64,000 nucleotides of DNA, taken from contig NZ_CP070326.1 of NCBI RefSeq assembly GCF_016917755.1, positions 7,936,001 through 8,000,000 of the forward strand, given 5' to 3'. The position numbers were made by a program, and so were the translations under genes. How positions within the stretch are numbered: the first letter of the stretch is position 1; each line of letters starts with the position of its first letter. Shown piece by piece: positions 38,981 through 47,922 of the stretch. Origin of the DNA: Streptomyces noursei (GTDB taxonomy: Bacteria; Actinomycetota; Actinomycetes; Streptomycetales; Streptomycetaceae). The notes under the pieces are model-generated. The model was not told the DNA's origin. It ran no database searches and was given only the letters and a program-made list of their open reading frames with translations.

Positions 38981-39269
38981 TGACGTTGGCCTCGTCACCG
39001 AAGGTCGTCAGCATCACCACGCGCGGCGCGGGATCGAGGGCGAGCAGCGGCGCGATCGCGGCCAGTCCGTCGCACACCGGCATCCGGACGTCCACCAGCG
39101 CCACGTCGGGGCGGTGGACGGCGGCCAGCTCGACGGCCTGCCGACCGTCCTGGGCCTCGGCGACGACGTCGATGCCGTCGGCGTGCCGCAGGATCAGCCG
39201 GACGCCGTGCCGGATCATCGTCTCGTCGTCGGCGAGCAGGACGCGGATGGGCCGGGTGGGCTCGGTCAC
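38978..39269 (-). pseudogene. NarL-type response regulator, receiver half only
   Basis: GTG 39269 opens VTEPTRPIRVLLADDETMIR with the acidic pocket, phospho-acceptor in VALVDVRMPVCDG, and VVMLTTFGDEANVIRA. It then breaks off at about 38978, where the sequence becomes that of an ABC permease in another frame. The rest of the receiver and the LuxR-type HTH are gone. A deletion between two genes has produced this fusion. Confidence 0.65.
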
Positions 39270-39438
39270 GGGGTCTCCCAGAGCGCGACGGCTCATGGCC
39301 GGTGGCCGCGGCCCGGACCGCCGCGTTGTCCAGTACGCCCGTCCCCACCACCTCCTGGTGGGTCATGCCGACGCGGGGCAGCGGGCGGCCCCTGGTGCCG
39401 GGGTCGGGTGGCGTACACGAAGAGGACCGCGATGACCA

Positions 39439-39800
39439 TCAGCACACACCCCCGCCAGCCCGAGGGCGAGGGTCAGCGCCTCGGTGATCCGGCGGGCGGG
39501 CGGAACGGGCCGCGGTCGCGTACCGGTGCACGTTGGTCAGGGCCTCCCGCCGTGCGCGGGCGGTCCGGCGCGCCACCGTGTACGCGGTCGCCGCGGTGAT
39601 CGGCCCGACGCCGGGCGACACGGCGAGCGCCAGCAACTGGAGCCCCTGGTGCGGCCACGGCTCAAGGCGTCCGATCGTCACAAAGACGCCCAGGCCCGCG
39701 AGGGCCACGCCGGCGGTCTCCGCCACCGTGCGCGCGGACCGGGACGAAAATGCCGGCCGACGGGCGATGACCGGCGAGACGGCGGAAGGGGCTGGTGCGT
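39439..39800 (-). pseudogene. membrane-sensor remnant
   Basis: The reverse frame contains two plausible TMs (ETAGVALAGLGVFVTIG and LQLLALAVSPGVGPITAATA) followed by YTVARRTARARREALTNVHR, like the N-terminal membrane part of a DesK/NarX-type histidine kinase. No catalytic domain follows. It sits directly upstream of the response-regulator fragment, so it is probably the leftover of its kinase partner. Confidence 0.35.
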
Positions 39801-39999
39801 GACACGCTGACCGGTATCGACGCCCGAATCCGGGCCCGGTGTGAACCTCGCGGGGGATCCGCGGCTCTACCGAAAGGCAGAGACGCGGACCGTCACCACG
39901 GGAGTCCGTCGGCTTCCGCCCGCCCCGTGGCGGCGACAACGGCGCAGGGCCGGTGCGGCCGCGGGCAGCGGCGGAGGGCGCCTCGGGCGATTGTGCGGT

Positions 40000-40947
40000 T
40001 CAGCGCCCCAATGCCCTCAACACCGCGTCGGCCATGGCTCGTTCGCCCTTGGCGTTGGGGTGCAGCGGTGCGGCGGGCGAGGTCGGCAGCAGCCCCTCGA
40101 TCCAGCGGGACGCGGAGCAGCTGTCGTGGCCCTTGGTCGGAGCGAGGGTATCGACGTACGTGGCGCCCGCGGCGGTGGCGGTCCTCGCGACCTTCTCGTT
40201 GAGCTCGCCCATGACGGAGCGCAGGAAGCGGAGGTCGCCGGTCGTGACGGGCATCTTGCCGAAGCATGTCGTCGGATCGTCGGGGAGCACCGCCGGGTAA
40301 CCGACGACCACCACCTTGGCCTTGGGGGCCTTGGCGGACAGCTTGCGGAGACCGTCGGTCAGCTGCGCCGCCGCCGAGTCGAGCCGCTTGCTGAGCGTGT
40401 CGCCGTAGAAGTTCCGGCAGGGCGCTCCGAACGGGTTGGTCAGGGACAGGGCGGAGCAGGCGACCACGACGTCGACGAAGCCGACGTCGGAGGTACCGAG
40501 GTTGTTGCCCCCGAGGGTGAGGGTGACCAGGGACGTGTCGGGGGTGACGGCATCGAGCTGGGGGCCGTTGACGACGATCCCGAGGTCGGTCTGGGCGGTG
40601 GTGAGCGCGCCGACTTTGGCGCCGGCGCAGGTCTTGTCCACGTAGGAGGACGGGGAGAGGGCCGCGGCGACGAGATGGCCGTAGTTGCGGTCGGAGCGCA
40701 GGCACAGGCCCGCGGACTGCGCGGGGACGCCGGCCCCGGCGGCGTAGGAGTCGCCGAGGGCCACGTACTTCCCCGTCCCGGCCGGGGCCGCGGCGTGCGC
40801 GGAGGCCGGGGTGGTGGTCACGGTGAGGGCCGAGGCGAGGAGCGCGGCGCCGGTCAGTACGGACGCGCACTTCCGGACGCCGGCGCTGCGCGGGGCGTCA
40901 GCGGTGGCGAGGGTGTGTGTGGTGCGCGGTAATGCGGCTCTGGGCAC
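40000..40947 (-). CDS. secreted SGNH/GDSL esterase
   Basis: A 315-residue exported lipase/esterase. The signal peptide is residues 1-58 or so, unusually long, with hydrophobic core SVLTGAALLASALTVTTTPA. SGNH blocks: ALGDSYAAGAGVP (Ser), the oxyanion Gly region, TLGGNNLG (Asn), and the C-terminal PLHPNAKGERAM (His). Cys pairs suit extracellular disulfides, as in the Streptomyces SCO7513-type lipase. GTG 40947 follows AGGGGG. Codon 6 is TTA (40930-40932), so translation would need the bldA tRNA and be linked to development. Divergent from the PucR-type regulator. Confidence 0.9.
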   Translation of the reverse strand: MPRAALPRTTHTLATADAPRSAGVRKCASVLTGAALLASALTVTTTPASAHAAAPAGTGKYVALGDSYAAGAGVPAQSAGLCLRSDRNYGHLVAAALSPSSYVDKTCAGAKVGALTTAQTDLGIVVNGPQLDAVTPDTSLVTLTLGGNNLGTSDVGFVDVVVACSALSLTNPFGAPCRNFYGDTLSKRLDSAAAQLTDGLRKLSAKAPKAKVVVVGYPAVLPDDPTTCFGKMPVTTGDLRFLRSVMGELNEKVARTATAAGATYVDTLAPTKGHDSCSASRWIEGLLPTSPAAPLHPNAKGERAMADAVLRALGR

Positions 40948-41126
40948 GGTTCCCCCTGAGAAGGCAGCACGACGGAAATCGGTCCGATACCGGCCGGTAA
41001 CGTCCTCGTATCGTGACGGCCCGACGCCACAGGGGCCATGTGCGGACGCACAGCACCACACCCGCCTCTGTTGTCCCAGAGCACAACCACACCCGTTTGT
41101 GCGTGCGACCTTTGTAACCTGCGGGT

Positions 41127-42320
41127 ATGAGCCGCAAGCCCGACGCACTCGCCGAAATCGCCCCGATAGCGGCTTCGTTGCTGACCCGCACCGAGGAGCT
41201 GGGCGCACGGATGGCCCGTTACATCCGCGCCCAGGTGCCCTACTACCGGGGCGACGAACACATCCCCTTCGCGGAGTTGACCGCATCGTGTCGACGCAAC
41301 TGCGAGCTGGTGCTCCAGCAGCTCGTCGACGGCCGCGACGGGGACATGGCGCCGGCGCGCGAGACCGGCCGCGAACGGGCGCGCCAAGGAACCCCGTTGG
41401 CCGAGCTGCTGCACGCCTATCGCGTCGGGTCCGAGATCCTGTGGTCCGCGATCGCCACCGAGGCCCGCTCCACCCAGGGCCTCACCACCGAGAGCATCAT
41501 GGCCCTGGCCGCGTGGTGGGTGAACGGCGGCCTCGCCGCGTCGGCCAGCGACGCCTATCGCGAGGAGGTCTCCGAGCTGGTGCTGCAACGCGAGCGGGAG
41601 CGCTCGGCGATGGTCGAGGCGCTGTTCACCGGCCTGCTCGCCGACCGTACGACCCTGTGGGACGCCGCCGATGTGCTCGGCCTGCCGACCGGTGGACCGT
41701 ATGTCGTGGTCGCCGCCGAGGTGCCCGTCCCCGGCCGGGAGGCGCTGCCCGGGGTCGAGGCCCGCCTGCGCGCCGAACAACTGCGGTCGGCCTGGCGCCT
41801 GTTGCCGGACCTACAGGTCGGCGTGGTGGCCGTTCCGCATCCGGAGGCCGATGACGCGGTGCTGCGCGTCCTGGAGCGGTCGCTCGCCGCCCACGTGGGC
41901 ATCAGCCCCGCCTACCGCGACCTTCGGGAGACCCCCAAGGCCCTCCGGCTCGCCCGCCTGGCGCTCACCGACGCACGCGGTCGCCCCACCACCGGCATCG
42001 CGCGCTTCGACAACAGCCCGGCCGCCCTGCTGGTGGCGGCGGCCCCGGACGAGGCCGGACGGATCGCCCGGGCCGCCCTGGACGGCGTACTGCGGCTACC
42101 GGCCGACGAGCGGGACCGCCTGCTGGAGACCCTGGAGTGCTGGTTCGCGGCGGCCGGTTCGACGGTCGCCGCCGCGGAGCTGCTGTACTGCCACCGCAAC
42201 ACCGTCCGCTACCGGCTGCGCCGGCTGGAGGAGCTGACGGGGCGCTCGCTGCGCGATCCCCGCGCGGTGGCCGACCTCGCCGTGGCCCTGCACGGGATGC
42301 GGCTGACGCCCGGCGAATAG
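41127..42320 (+). CDS. PucR/CdaR-type transcriptional regulator
   Basis: A 397-residue regulator. The N-terminal half is a helical RsbRD-like sensory region (LLTRTEELGARMARYIRAQV, ELLHAYRVGSEILWSAIATE). The middle (VVVAAEVPVPGREALPGVEA to AHVGISPAYRDLRETPKALR) is the GGDEF-like CdaR domain. The C-terminus carries the HTH_30 motif AAAELLYCHRNTVRYRLRRL. Such proteins are common in Streptomyces and often control neighbouring secondary-metabolite or catabolic genes. The divergent SGNH esterase is a plausible target. ATG 41127 starts the homology. Confidence 0.9.
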   Translation: MSRKPDALAEIAPIAASLLTRTEELGARMARYIRAQVPYYRGDEHIPFAELTASCRRNCELVLQQLVDGRDGDMAPARETGRERARQGTPLAELLHAYRVGSEILWSAIATEARSTQGLTTESIMALAAWWVNGGLAASASDAYREEVSELVLQRERERSAMVEALFTGLLADRTTLWDAADVLGLPTGGPYVVVAAEVPVPGREALPGVEARLRAEQLRSAWRLLPDLQVGVVAVPHPEADDAVLRVLERSLAAHVGISPAYRDLRETPKALRLARLALTDARGRPTTGIARFDNSPAALLVAAAPDEAGRIARAALDGVLRLPADERDRLLETLECWFAAAGSTVAAAELLYCHRNTVRYRLRRLEELTGRSLRDPRAVADLAVALHGMRLTPGE

Positions 42321-42346
42321 GGCCCGGGGCGCCGGCCGGAGATCGT

Positions 42347-43003
42347 TCAGCCCCGCTGCACCCCCAGGGCACGCAACAGGAACGGGAGCAGTTCCCGGAT
42401 CGCCGCCTCGCCGGACGAGGGGCCGTCCGTCGCGCTCCGGTGCGCCGCGTCGGGGGTCAGGAACAGGCGGCTGACCATCGAGCCCACGACGAGGTCGGCC
42501 AGCACCTGCGGATTCTCCAGCGGCGGGATGTCGCCGCGGTCGACGGCGCGGCGCACCACGGTGGCGGACCGGTCGCGGACCGGCTCGATGATCGCGGTGT
42601 CCAGCACGCGGGCCAGCGCTTCGTTGTGCGCGGACTCACCGATCAGGACGTGCAACAGCCGTCCGCCGGGCCCCTCCAGCGTGTCGGCCTTGTCGCGCAG
42701 CAGCGCGGCCAGATCGCCCTCGACGCTGCCGGTGTCCGGCTGCGGGCCGAGGTCACTCGCCCAGCGCACGGCGGTACCGACGACGAGGTCCTCCTTGGAG
42801 CGCCAGCGGCGGTAGAGGGTCGCGGTGGAGACCCCGGCCCGTTTGGCGACCGCGGCCGTGGTCAGCCCGCCGTAGCCGTTCTCCTGGAGGACCTGGACGG
42901 TGGCTTCCAGCAGGGCCCGGTCGCGTTCGGCGTCCCGCGGGCGGCCACGGGCGGGCCGCCGGCCGGCCGCGGCGGTCTGATTGCTCTCGGTACGTTCGCC
43001 CAC
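42347..43003 (-). CDS. TetR-family regulator
   Basis: A 218-residue repressor: HTH at about 25-70 (ALLEATVQVLQENGYGGLTT, VAKRAGVSTATLYRRWRSKE), C-terminal domain of the TetR_C_11/16 type (LLHVLIGESAHNEALARVLD). It is divergent from an aldehyde dehydrogenase, with a near-perfect 21-bp palindrome between them, so it probably represses both and is released by an aldehyde or related compound. Confidence 0.92.
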   Translation of the reverse strand: MGERTESNQTAAAGRRPARGRPRDAERDRALLEATVQVLQENGYGGLTTAAVAKRAGVSTATLYRRWRSKEDLVVGTAVRWASDLGPQPDTGSVEGDLAALLRDKADTLEGPGGRLLHVLIGESAHNEALARVLDTAIIEPVRDRSATVVRRAVDRGDIPPLENPQVLADLVVGSMVSRLFLTPDAAHRSATDGPSSGEAAIRELLPFLLRALGVQRG

Positions 43004-43029
43004 ACCGGGAGTCTATCGACCCGCATTAC

Positions 43030-43050
43030 GAAACGAAAAATTTTCGTTTC
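43030..43050. promoter_or_regulatory. 21-bp palindromic TetR operator
   Basis: GAAACGAAAA-A-TTTTCGTTTC has perfect 10-bp arms around one central base. It lies 27 nt upstream of the TetR start and 17 nt upstream of the aldehyde dehydrogenase ATG, the expected position for a shared operator. Its A/T content stands out strongly from its surroundings. Confidence 0.85.
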
Positions 43051-43066
43051 ATGTAGCCTCGGCGCC

Positions 43067-44395
43067 ATGACCACCCTCGCCCCCACCCCCGACCTGGACG
43101 CGGCCACCGTCGTCGACCGGCTCCGCACCACCTTCGCCACCCGCCGCACCGCCGCCACCGACTGGCGCCGCAGCCAGCTCACGGCCCTGCGCACCCTGCT
43201 CACCGACCACCGCGACGAGCTCCTCGCCGCGCTCGCCACCGACCTCGGCAAGGGCCCCGCGGAGGGCTACCGCACCGAGATCGGCTTCACCCTCAACGAG
43301 ATCGACCACACCCTCGACCACCTCGACGCGTGGCTGGCACCCCGGCCCGCGGAGCTGCCCGAACGACTGCTCCCGGCGACCGCGCACACCGTTCGCGAAC
43401 CCCTCGGCGTCGTCCTGGTGATCGCGCCCTGGAACTATCCGCTCCAGCTCGCGCTCAGCCCGCTCGTCGGCGCGCTGGCCGCCGGCAACTGCGCCGTCGT
43501 CAAGCCCAGCGAGCTCGCCCCGGCCACCTCGGCCGCGCTCGCCCGGCTGCTCCCCCGCTACCTGGACGCCGAGGCGGTGGCCGTCGTCGAGGGCGCCGTC
43601 CCGGAGACCACCGCCCTGCTGGCCCAGCGCTTCGACCACATCTTCTACACCGGCAACGGCGCCGTCGGCCGGATCGTGATGGCCGCCGCCGCCCGCCACC
43701 TGACGCCGGTCACGCTGGAGCTGGGCGGCAAGAGCCCCGTCGTCCTCGACCCGGGTGTGGACCTGGCCACGACCGCCCGGCGCCTGGTGGCCGGCAAGTT
43801 CCTCAACGCCGGCCAGACCTGCGTCGCCCCCGACTACGTGCTGGCCGTCGGCGACACCGCCAAGGACATCGAACAGCACCTCGCCGAGGCCGTACGCGAG
43901 GTCTACGGAGCGGATCCGGCAACCGCCCCCGAGTACGGACGGATCGTCAACGAGCGGCACTTCGACCGGCTCACCGCTCTCCTCGACGGCGGCCGTACGG
44001 TCATCGGCGGCACCCACCACCGCGCCGACCGCTATCTGGCACCCACCGTCCTCGCCGACGTCTCCCCCGACGCCCCGGTGATGCAGGAGGAGATCTTCGG
44101 CCCGATCCTGCCGATCGTGGCGGTGCCCGATCTGGACGCGGCCATCGCGTTCATCAACGAGCGCGACAAGCCGCTCGCGCTGTACGCGTTCACCGACTCC
44201 GACGAGACCAAGCACCGGCTGCTGACCGAAACCTCCTCCGGCGGCCTGGCCTTCGGCCTGCCGGTCGCCCATCTCACCGCGCCGGGCCTGCCGTTCGGCG
44301 GGGTGGGCGAGAGCGGCATGGGGCGCTACCACGGCGAGTACTCGATGGAGACCTTCAGCCACACCAAAGCGGTGCTGGACAAGCCGCTGGGGTGA
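43067..44395 (+). CDS. aldehyde dehydrogenase (class 3-like)
   Basis: A 442-residue NAD(P)-dependent aldehyde dehydrogenase, the length of class 3 enzymes. Markers: VLVIAPWNYPLQLALSPLVG (N-site), AGNCAVVKPSE, the dinucleotide segment IFYTGNGAVGRIVM, the general base Glu in VTLELGGKSPVV, the nucleophile Cys in NAGQTCVAPDYV near residue 247, and EEIFGPILPIV. The C-terminus FSHTKAVLDKPLG is class-3 type. It oxidises aldehydes, probably medium-chain or aromatic, to acids. Expression is likely controlled by the adjacent TetR at the palindromic operator. Confidence 0.95.
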   Translation: MTTLAPTPDLDAATVVDRLRTTFATRRTAATDWRRSQLTALRTLLTDHRDELLAALATDLGKGPAEGYRTEIGFTLNEIDHTLDHLDAWLAPRPAELPERLLPATAHTVREPLGVVLVIAPWNYPLQLALSPLVGALAAGNCAVVKPSELAPATSAALARLLPRYLDAEAVAVVEGAVPETTALLAQRFDHIFYTGNGAVGRIVMAAAARHLTPVTLELGGKSPVVLDPGVDLATTARRLVAGKFLNAGQTCVAPDYVLAVGDTAKDIEQHLAEAVREVYGADPATAPEYGRIVNERHFDRLTALLDGGRTVIGGTHHRADRYLAPTVLADVSPDAPVMQEEIFGPILPIVAVPDLDAAIAFINERDKPLALYAFTDSDETKHRLLTETSSGGLAFGLPVAHLTAPGLPFGGVGESGMGRYHGEYSMETFSHTKAVLDKPLG

Positions 44396-44525
44396 CCGGA
44401 CGGCCGGGGCGGTGAAAACCGGCGGGGCGGTAGGAGCGGCAGGGGCGGTCGGGTGTCTGGGCTGCCTGGGCCGTCGGAGCCTTTGCGGTGCCGATCCCGG
44501 CGTCGCGGGCCGGTCGACTCCGGGG

Positions 44526-44960
44526 TCAACCGCCCAGCAGCAGCCTCTCCAGCGCCGCCCGGGCCCGGGCGTCGGACGCGGCGCGGGCGGCGACGGCCTC
44601 GGCCAGTTCCCGCACCCACTCGTCCAGCTCGACCGGGCGGCGGGAGAGCACCACGCCCCGCACCTCCTTGCAGACCTCGCCGCCGGGTCGGCTGCCGGAG
44701 AGGTCGAGCACCAGGCGCTGCTCGCCGAGCGCGACCTCCAGCCGGGCCACCTTCCCCTCCCTGCCGGCCAGCCGGTCGGCCATGCCGCGCTTGCGCTCGA
44801 CCGTCACCGCACCGGGCGGCAGCGCGTCCGCCAGCGCCCCGGTCAGCACCTGGGCGTACACCTCCAGGTCGGCGGCGTCCCGGCGCAGCGCGGCGGCGAG
44901 CATGTCGACGGTGGCGGCGCCGCCACCGGACTCGGACGGGACGGGGTCGTGGGAGGACAT
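44526..44960 (-). CDS. uncharacterised helical protein in YbjQ operon
   Basis: A 144-residue protein of no family I recognise. The N-terminus is Ser/Gly-rich, followed by VDMLAAALRRDAADLEVYAQ (helical), a beta part (AVTVERKRGMADRLAGREGK, RLEVALGEQRLVLDLSG), and a Leu/Ala-rich C-terminal helix (VRELAEAVAARAASDARARA). No signal peptide or TM. It starts 52 nt after the double-YbjQ gene on the same strand, so it is the last gene of a three-gene operon. Confidence 0.7.
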   Translation of the reverse strand: MSSHDPVPSESGGGAATVDMLAAALRRDAADLEVYAQVLTGALADALPPGAVTVERKRGMADRLAGREGKVARLEVALGEQRLVLDLSGSRPGGEVCKEVRGVVLSRRPVELDEWVRELAEAVAARAASDARARAALERLLLGG

Positions 44961-45012
44961 CAGCGCGGCGGCCTTTCGTGTCGGTCTGCGGTCGGGGCGA
45001 CGGGGCGCGTGC

Positions 45013-45846
45013 TCAGCCGTCGAGGCTCAGCACCATCGTCGGACGCTCGATGACATGGTCCTCGCGCAGCGGCCGCACGGCGGTGCCGATGGCGAAGAAC
45101 TCCGTGGTGTGGCCGCCCCAGCGGTGGTTGTGCGAGTTGAGCTGCACGCCGACGATGCCTTCCGCGTGGAGTTCCTCGGCCTCGCGCTGCATCCGTTCCA
45201 TCGCCAACTCCCGCGCGTCGTAGAGGGCCTGCGTGAACGGTTCGATCTCCACGTTCCTGCCGATGTTGGAGAACATCGAGCCGATCTTCTGGTGCGCGAT
45301 GTGGTAGACGCAGGTGCCCATGACCATGCCCAGCGGGGCGTACCCGGCGCGGACCAGCGTCCAGAAGTCCTGCCCGCTGAGGTCCGAAGTGAACGGCTGG
45401 CCCTTGGCGTTGCGCCAGCTGCCGTTGCCGCCGGGCGCGGGCTCGTCGGCCTTCACCGCGGTGCCGATGGCGATGAACTCGGCGATATCACTGCCAAAAT
45501 CCCGCGCCTCGACCGAGAGCCGCACGCCCACGATGCCGTCGGCGCCCAGCTGCGCCGCCTCGGCCTCCATCCGGGTCATGGCCAACTCCCGGGCGTGGTA
45601 CATGGCCTGGCTCAGGGTGGTGAGCTCCTGGTTCTTCCCCCAGCGGCCCAGCTGGATGCCCACGTGGTAGATGGAGCTGCCCAGCACCAGGCCGAGCGGC
45701 CGGAACCCGGCCTCGCGCACGAGCAGGAACTCGTTGACCGACAGATCACTGGTGAAGATCGACCCCGGCTTGCCCGGCTGGAGCTCGGCCAACCGCCGCA
45801 TCGCATCGGCCGGGACGCCCTGGGTGGTCGGGTCGGTGGCGGTCAT
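45013..45846 (-). CDS. double YbjQ/UPF0145-domain protein
   Basis: A 277-residue protein made of two tandem YbjQ-like (heavy-metal-binding, PF01906-type) repeats. Repeat 1: FRPLGLVLGSSIYHVG, LAMTRMEAEAAQLGADGIVG, FIAIGTAV. Repeat 2: YAPLGMVMGTCVYHIA, LAMERMQREAEELHAEGIVG, FFAIGTAV. Each repeat is preceded by FTSDLS. Bacterial YbjQ proteins usually have one domain of about 100 residues, so the duplication is notable. Function of the family is unknown; the 'heavy-metal-binding' label is weakly supported. Operon member with genes on both sides. Confidence 0.82.
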   Translation of the reverse strand: MTATDPTTQGVPADAMRRLAELQPGKPGSIFTSDLSVNEFLLVREAGFRPLGLVLGSSIYHVGIQLGRWGKNQELTTLSQAMYHARELAMTRMEAEAAQLGADGIVGVRLSVEARDFGSDIAEFIAIGTAVKADEPAPGGNGSWRNAKGQPFTSDLSGQDFWTLVRAGYAPLGMVMGTCVYHIAHQKIGSMFSNIGRNVEIEPFTQALYDARELAMERMQREAEELHAEGIVGVQLNSHNHRWGGHTTEFFAIGTAVRPLREDHVIERPTMVLSLDG

Positions 45847-45943
45847 GAGCGGTTCCCCTCGTGAAAGTGCCTGGTGGTGCTGGACGGGCGAGGACCGACG
45901 GACGCCGACGGGTCGGAGCCGACGGGTGGTGTTCGGCGGTACG

Positions 45944-46882
45944 TCACGTGACACGCGCACGGCGGCGGTTCGCATCCAGCGACATCATGGTCAGCGTGCG
46001 CGGCGGCTCCTGGCGCACGGTGAATCCGGCCACCGCGGTGCCGACCAAGGTGGCCTCGGCGACATGGTCCTTCTGGTCGGAGTCGCTGTTGCGGCGGCGC
46101 GCCCGGACGCACTCCTCGCGCCAGATCCGCAGGCGGCTGTCGCCCAGCACCACGCCGTCCGCTCCGGTGTGCCACGCCTGCTCACCGATCCGCGCCCGCG
46201 CGTCATGGCGGGTCGCCGAGACCAGTTGGCTCCAGCCGGCGACCTCTTGATTGCCGGCCCCGAACCAGTTCTGCCGCCGGGTCGTCCAGTCATCGTGGCG
46301 GGTACCGATGGCCAGCCCCACCAGGAGTTCGACCGGCACCCAGCCCGCGGCGATCAGCTTGGCGAAGCCCTGGCCGTCCAGATGCGTGGTGAAGGGACGA
46401 TGGGGCCGCACCGCACCCCGTGCCCGCACGGCGGTGCCTGTCACCTGGAATTCGAAGCAGTGGGGAGCGGAGGGGAACGGCGCCATGGTGAGGTCGGCGG
46501 CCACCACGCCGTCGCCGCCCAGTGCCGTGCACTCCGCCGTCATCCGCGCGAGCGCCGCATGCCGTGCGGCCAGCAGCACATCGACCAACGACTTGGAGGC
46601 GGCCCCCTGACCGGAGACGGCGACCGGCGCGGGCGTCGAGCCGCGCCCGGACCAACTGGCGTTCCCATAGCCGCAGTCGTAGTAGCGCCAGGAACTCCCG
46701 CCACCTGCCACGTGGTAGACGGCCGTGCCCAGCACCTGCCCGACCGGCTCGAAGCCGACGGACCGGATCGCGGTGAACTCCCCCGTCGACAGCGCCGAGG
46801 ACCATGTGCCCCGCCGCCGCGCCTCGGCCGTACGCGCCGCCGCCACCGGCGGCAGCCCCCCTGCCGTCCACTCCCCGCTCAT
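45944..46882 (-). CDS. YbjQ-like protein, first gene of the operon
   Basis: A 312-residue paralogue of the next gene. It keeps the same plan in degenerate form: FEPVGQVLGTAVYHVA, ALARMTAECTALGGDGVVAA, FQVTGTAV, then WVPVELLVGLAIGTRH and GEQAWHTGADGVVLGD, VGTAVAGF. Both copies of the FTSDLS-like lead are present as SALSTGEF and FTTHLDGQGF. ATG 46882 has GGAG 9 nt upstream. No TM or signal. It heads the leftward three-gene operon, 97 nt before the double-YbjQ gene. Confidence 0.8.
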   Translation of the reverse strand: MSGEWTAGGLPPVAAARTAEARRRGTWSSALSTGEFTAIRSVGFEPVGQVLGTAVYHVAGGGSSWRYYDCGYGNASWSGRGSTPAPVAVSGQGAASKSLVDVLLAARHAALARMTAECTALGGDGVVAADLTMAPFPSAPHCFEFQVTGTAVRARGAVRPHRPFTTHLDGQGFAKLIAAGWVPVELLVGLAIGTRHDDWTTRRQNWFGAGNQEVAGWSQLVSATRHDARARIGEQAWHTGADGVVLGDSRLRIWREECVRARRRNSDSDQKDHVAEATLVGTAVAGFTVRQEPPRTLTMMSLDANRRRARVT

Positions 46883-47288
46883 GAACACCCACTCCGTTCC
46901 CCGGAACAAGCCCTCGCACAGCGAGTCTAGGGCGCGGGTCCGACAACACCGGGTACGGGGCGGTCCCGGTCACATCGGTTTTCCCCCTGTTCAGATGGCC
47001 TCTGATGCTGCTGCGCGGCCCAGTCGACGACACGGGCGTCACCACCGCCCCACCCGCACCTTGACCGGAAATTTGCCCCCGCTTGAGGCGTCATACGAGG
47101 GCGCACGACCCCGACATCGGCGCTGCCCCAGGGTCGCCGGCATGGGTGCCGGCACGAGCGGGCGGCCGCCGCCCGCACAACGCGCCCGAGGTGCTCGCTC
47201 TCGGCGGCCGGCACCTCAACAATTCGCTGGGCGGCCACCTGCCCGAACGGTACGTTGCGCAGCAGGACGCGGGAATCGGAGCGAACTG
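46883..47288. other. divergent intergenic region, no gene
   Basis: About 406 bases between the YbjQ operon and the HAD-like gene. No coding signal. It must hold both promoters, but none is obvious. Confidence 0.35.
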
Positions 47289-47837
47289 ATGCGCCCAGTG
47301 CTGCTGGTGGACGTGGACGGACCGCTGAACCCCTATGCCGCGAAGCCGCAGCGACGCCCCGCCGGCTATCAGACGCATCGGCTGCTGACGCCCCGCTGGG
47401 AGGCCGCCCAACGACGCCGGCTGACCGACTGGGGGCTGGCCGACGGGCGCATCAAGCCGCTTCGTGTCTGGCTCAACCCGCACCACGGGCCGGCGCTGCT
47501 GGCACTCCCCTTCGACCTGGTCTGGGCGACCACCTGGGAGCAGGAGGCCAACGACTTCATAGCCCCGGCCCTGGGGCTGCCCACGCTGCCCTTCGTCCCC
47601 TGGCGCTCGCCGCGGCCCGAGCCTGTGGGAGGCGTGTTCTGGAAGACACCGGAGGTCGTCGCGTGGGCCAGGGGGCGCGCCTTCGCCTGGGTCGACGACG
47701 AGATCACCGACGCAGACCGGGCCTGGGTCGCGGAACACCACCACGGTCCCGCTCTCCTGCACCGGATAGACCCCCGCGTCGGACTGACCACGGAGGATTT
47801 CGCCGCGCTGAGCGCATGGGCGACCGGCCTGGGCTGA
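47289..47837 (+). CDS. HAD-like hydrolase family protein
   Basis: A 182-residue protein opening with HAD motif I VLLVDVDGPLNPYAAK (Asp9, Asp11). The following DLVWATTWEQEANDFIAPAL holds motif II (Thr in WATTW), and the acidic motif is AFAWVDDEITDADRAW. Actinomycete proteins of this type are annotated as secreted or cytosolic HAD-like proteins, often of unknown substrate. The cap is minimal. There is no strong ribosome site before ATG 47289. Confidence 0.8.
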   Translation: MRPVLLVDVDGPLNPYAAKPQRRPAGYQTHRLLTPRWEAAQRRRLTDWGLADGRIKPLRVWLNPHHGPALLALPFDLVWATTWEQEANDFIAPALGLPTLPFVPWRSPRPEPVGGVFWKTPEVVAWARGRAFAWVDDEITDADRAWVAEHHHGPALLHRIDPRVGLTTEDFAALSAWATGLG

Positions 47838-47881
47838 CTGCCGACCGCGCCCCGGCACCACCTGCGCCGGCCCTGGGGCGA

Positions 47882-47914
47882 ACCACCTGACAGGGACGGG
47901 TCCTGCGAGGTGGT
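47882..47914. terminator. hairpin between convergent genes
   Basis: Arms 47882-47894 and 47902-47914 pair with a 2-nt internal mismatch and a 7-nt loop, between the HAD-like gene and the convergent membrane-protein gene. Confidence 0.55.
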
Positions 47915-47922
47915 CGGCCTCG

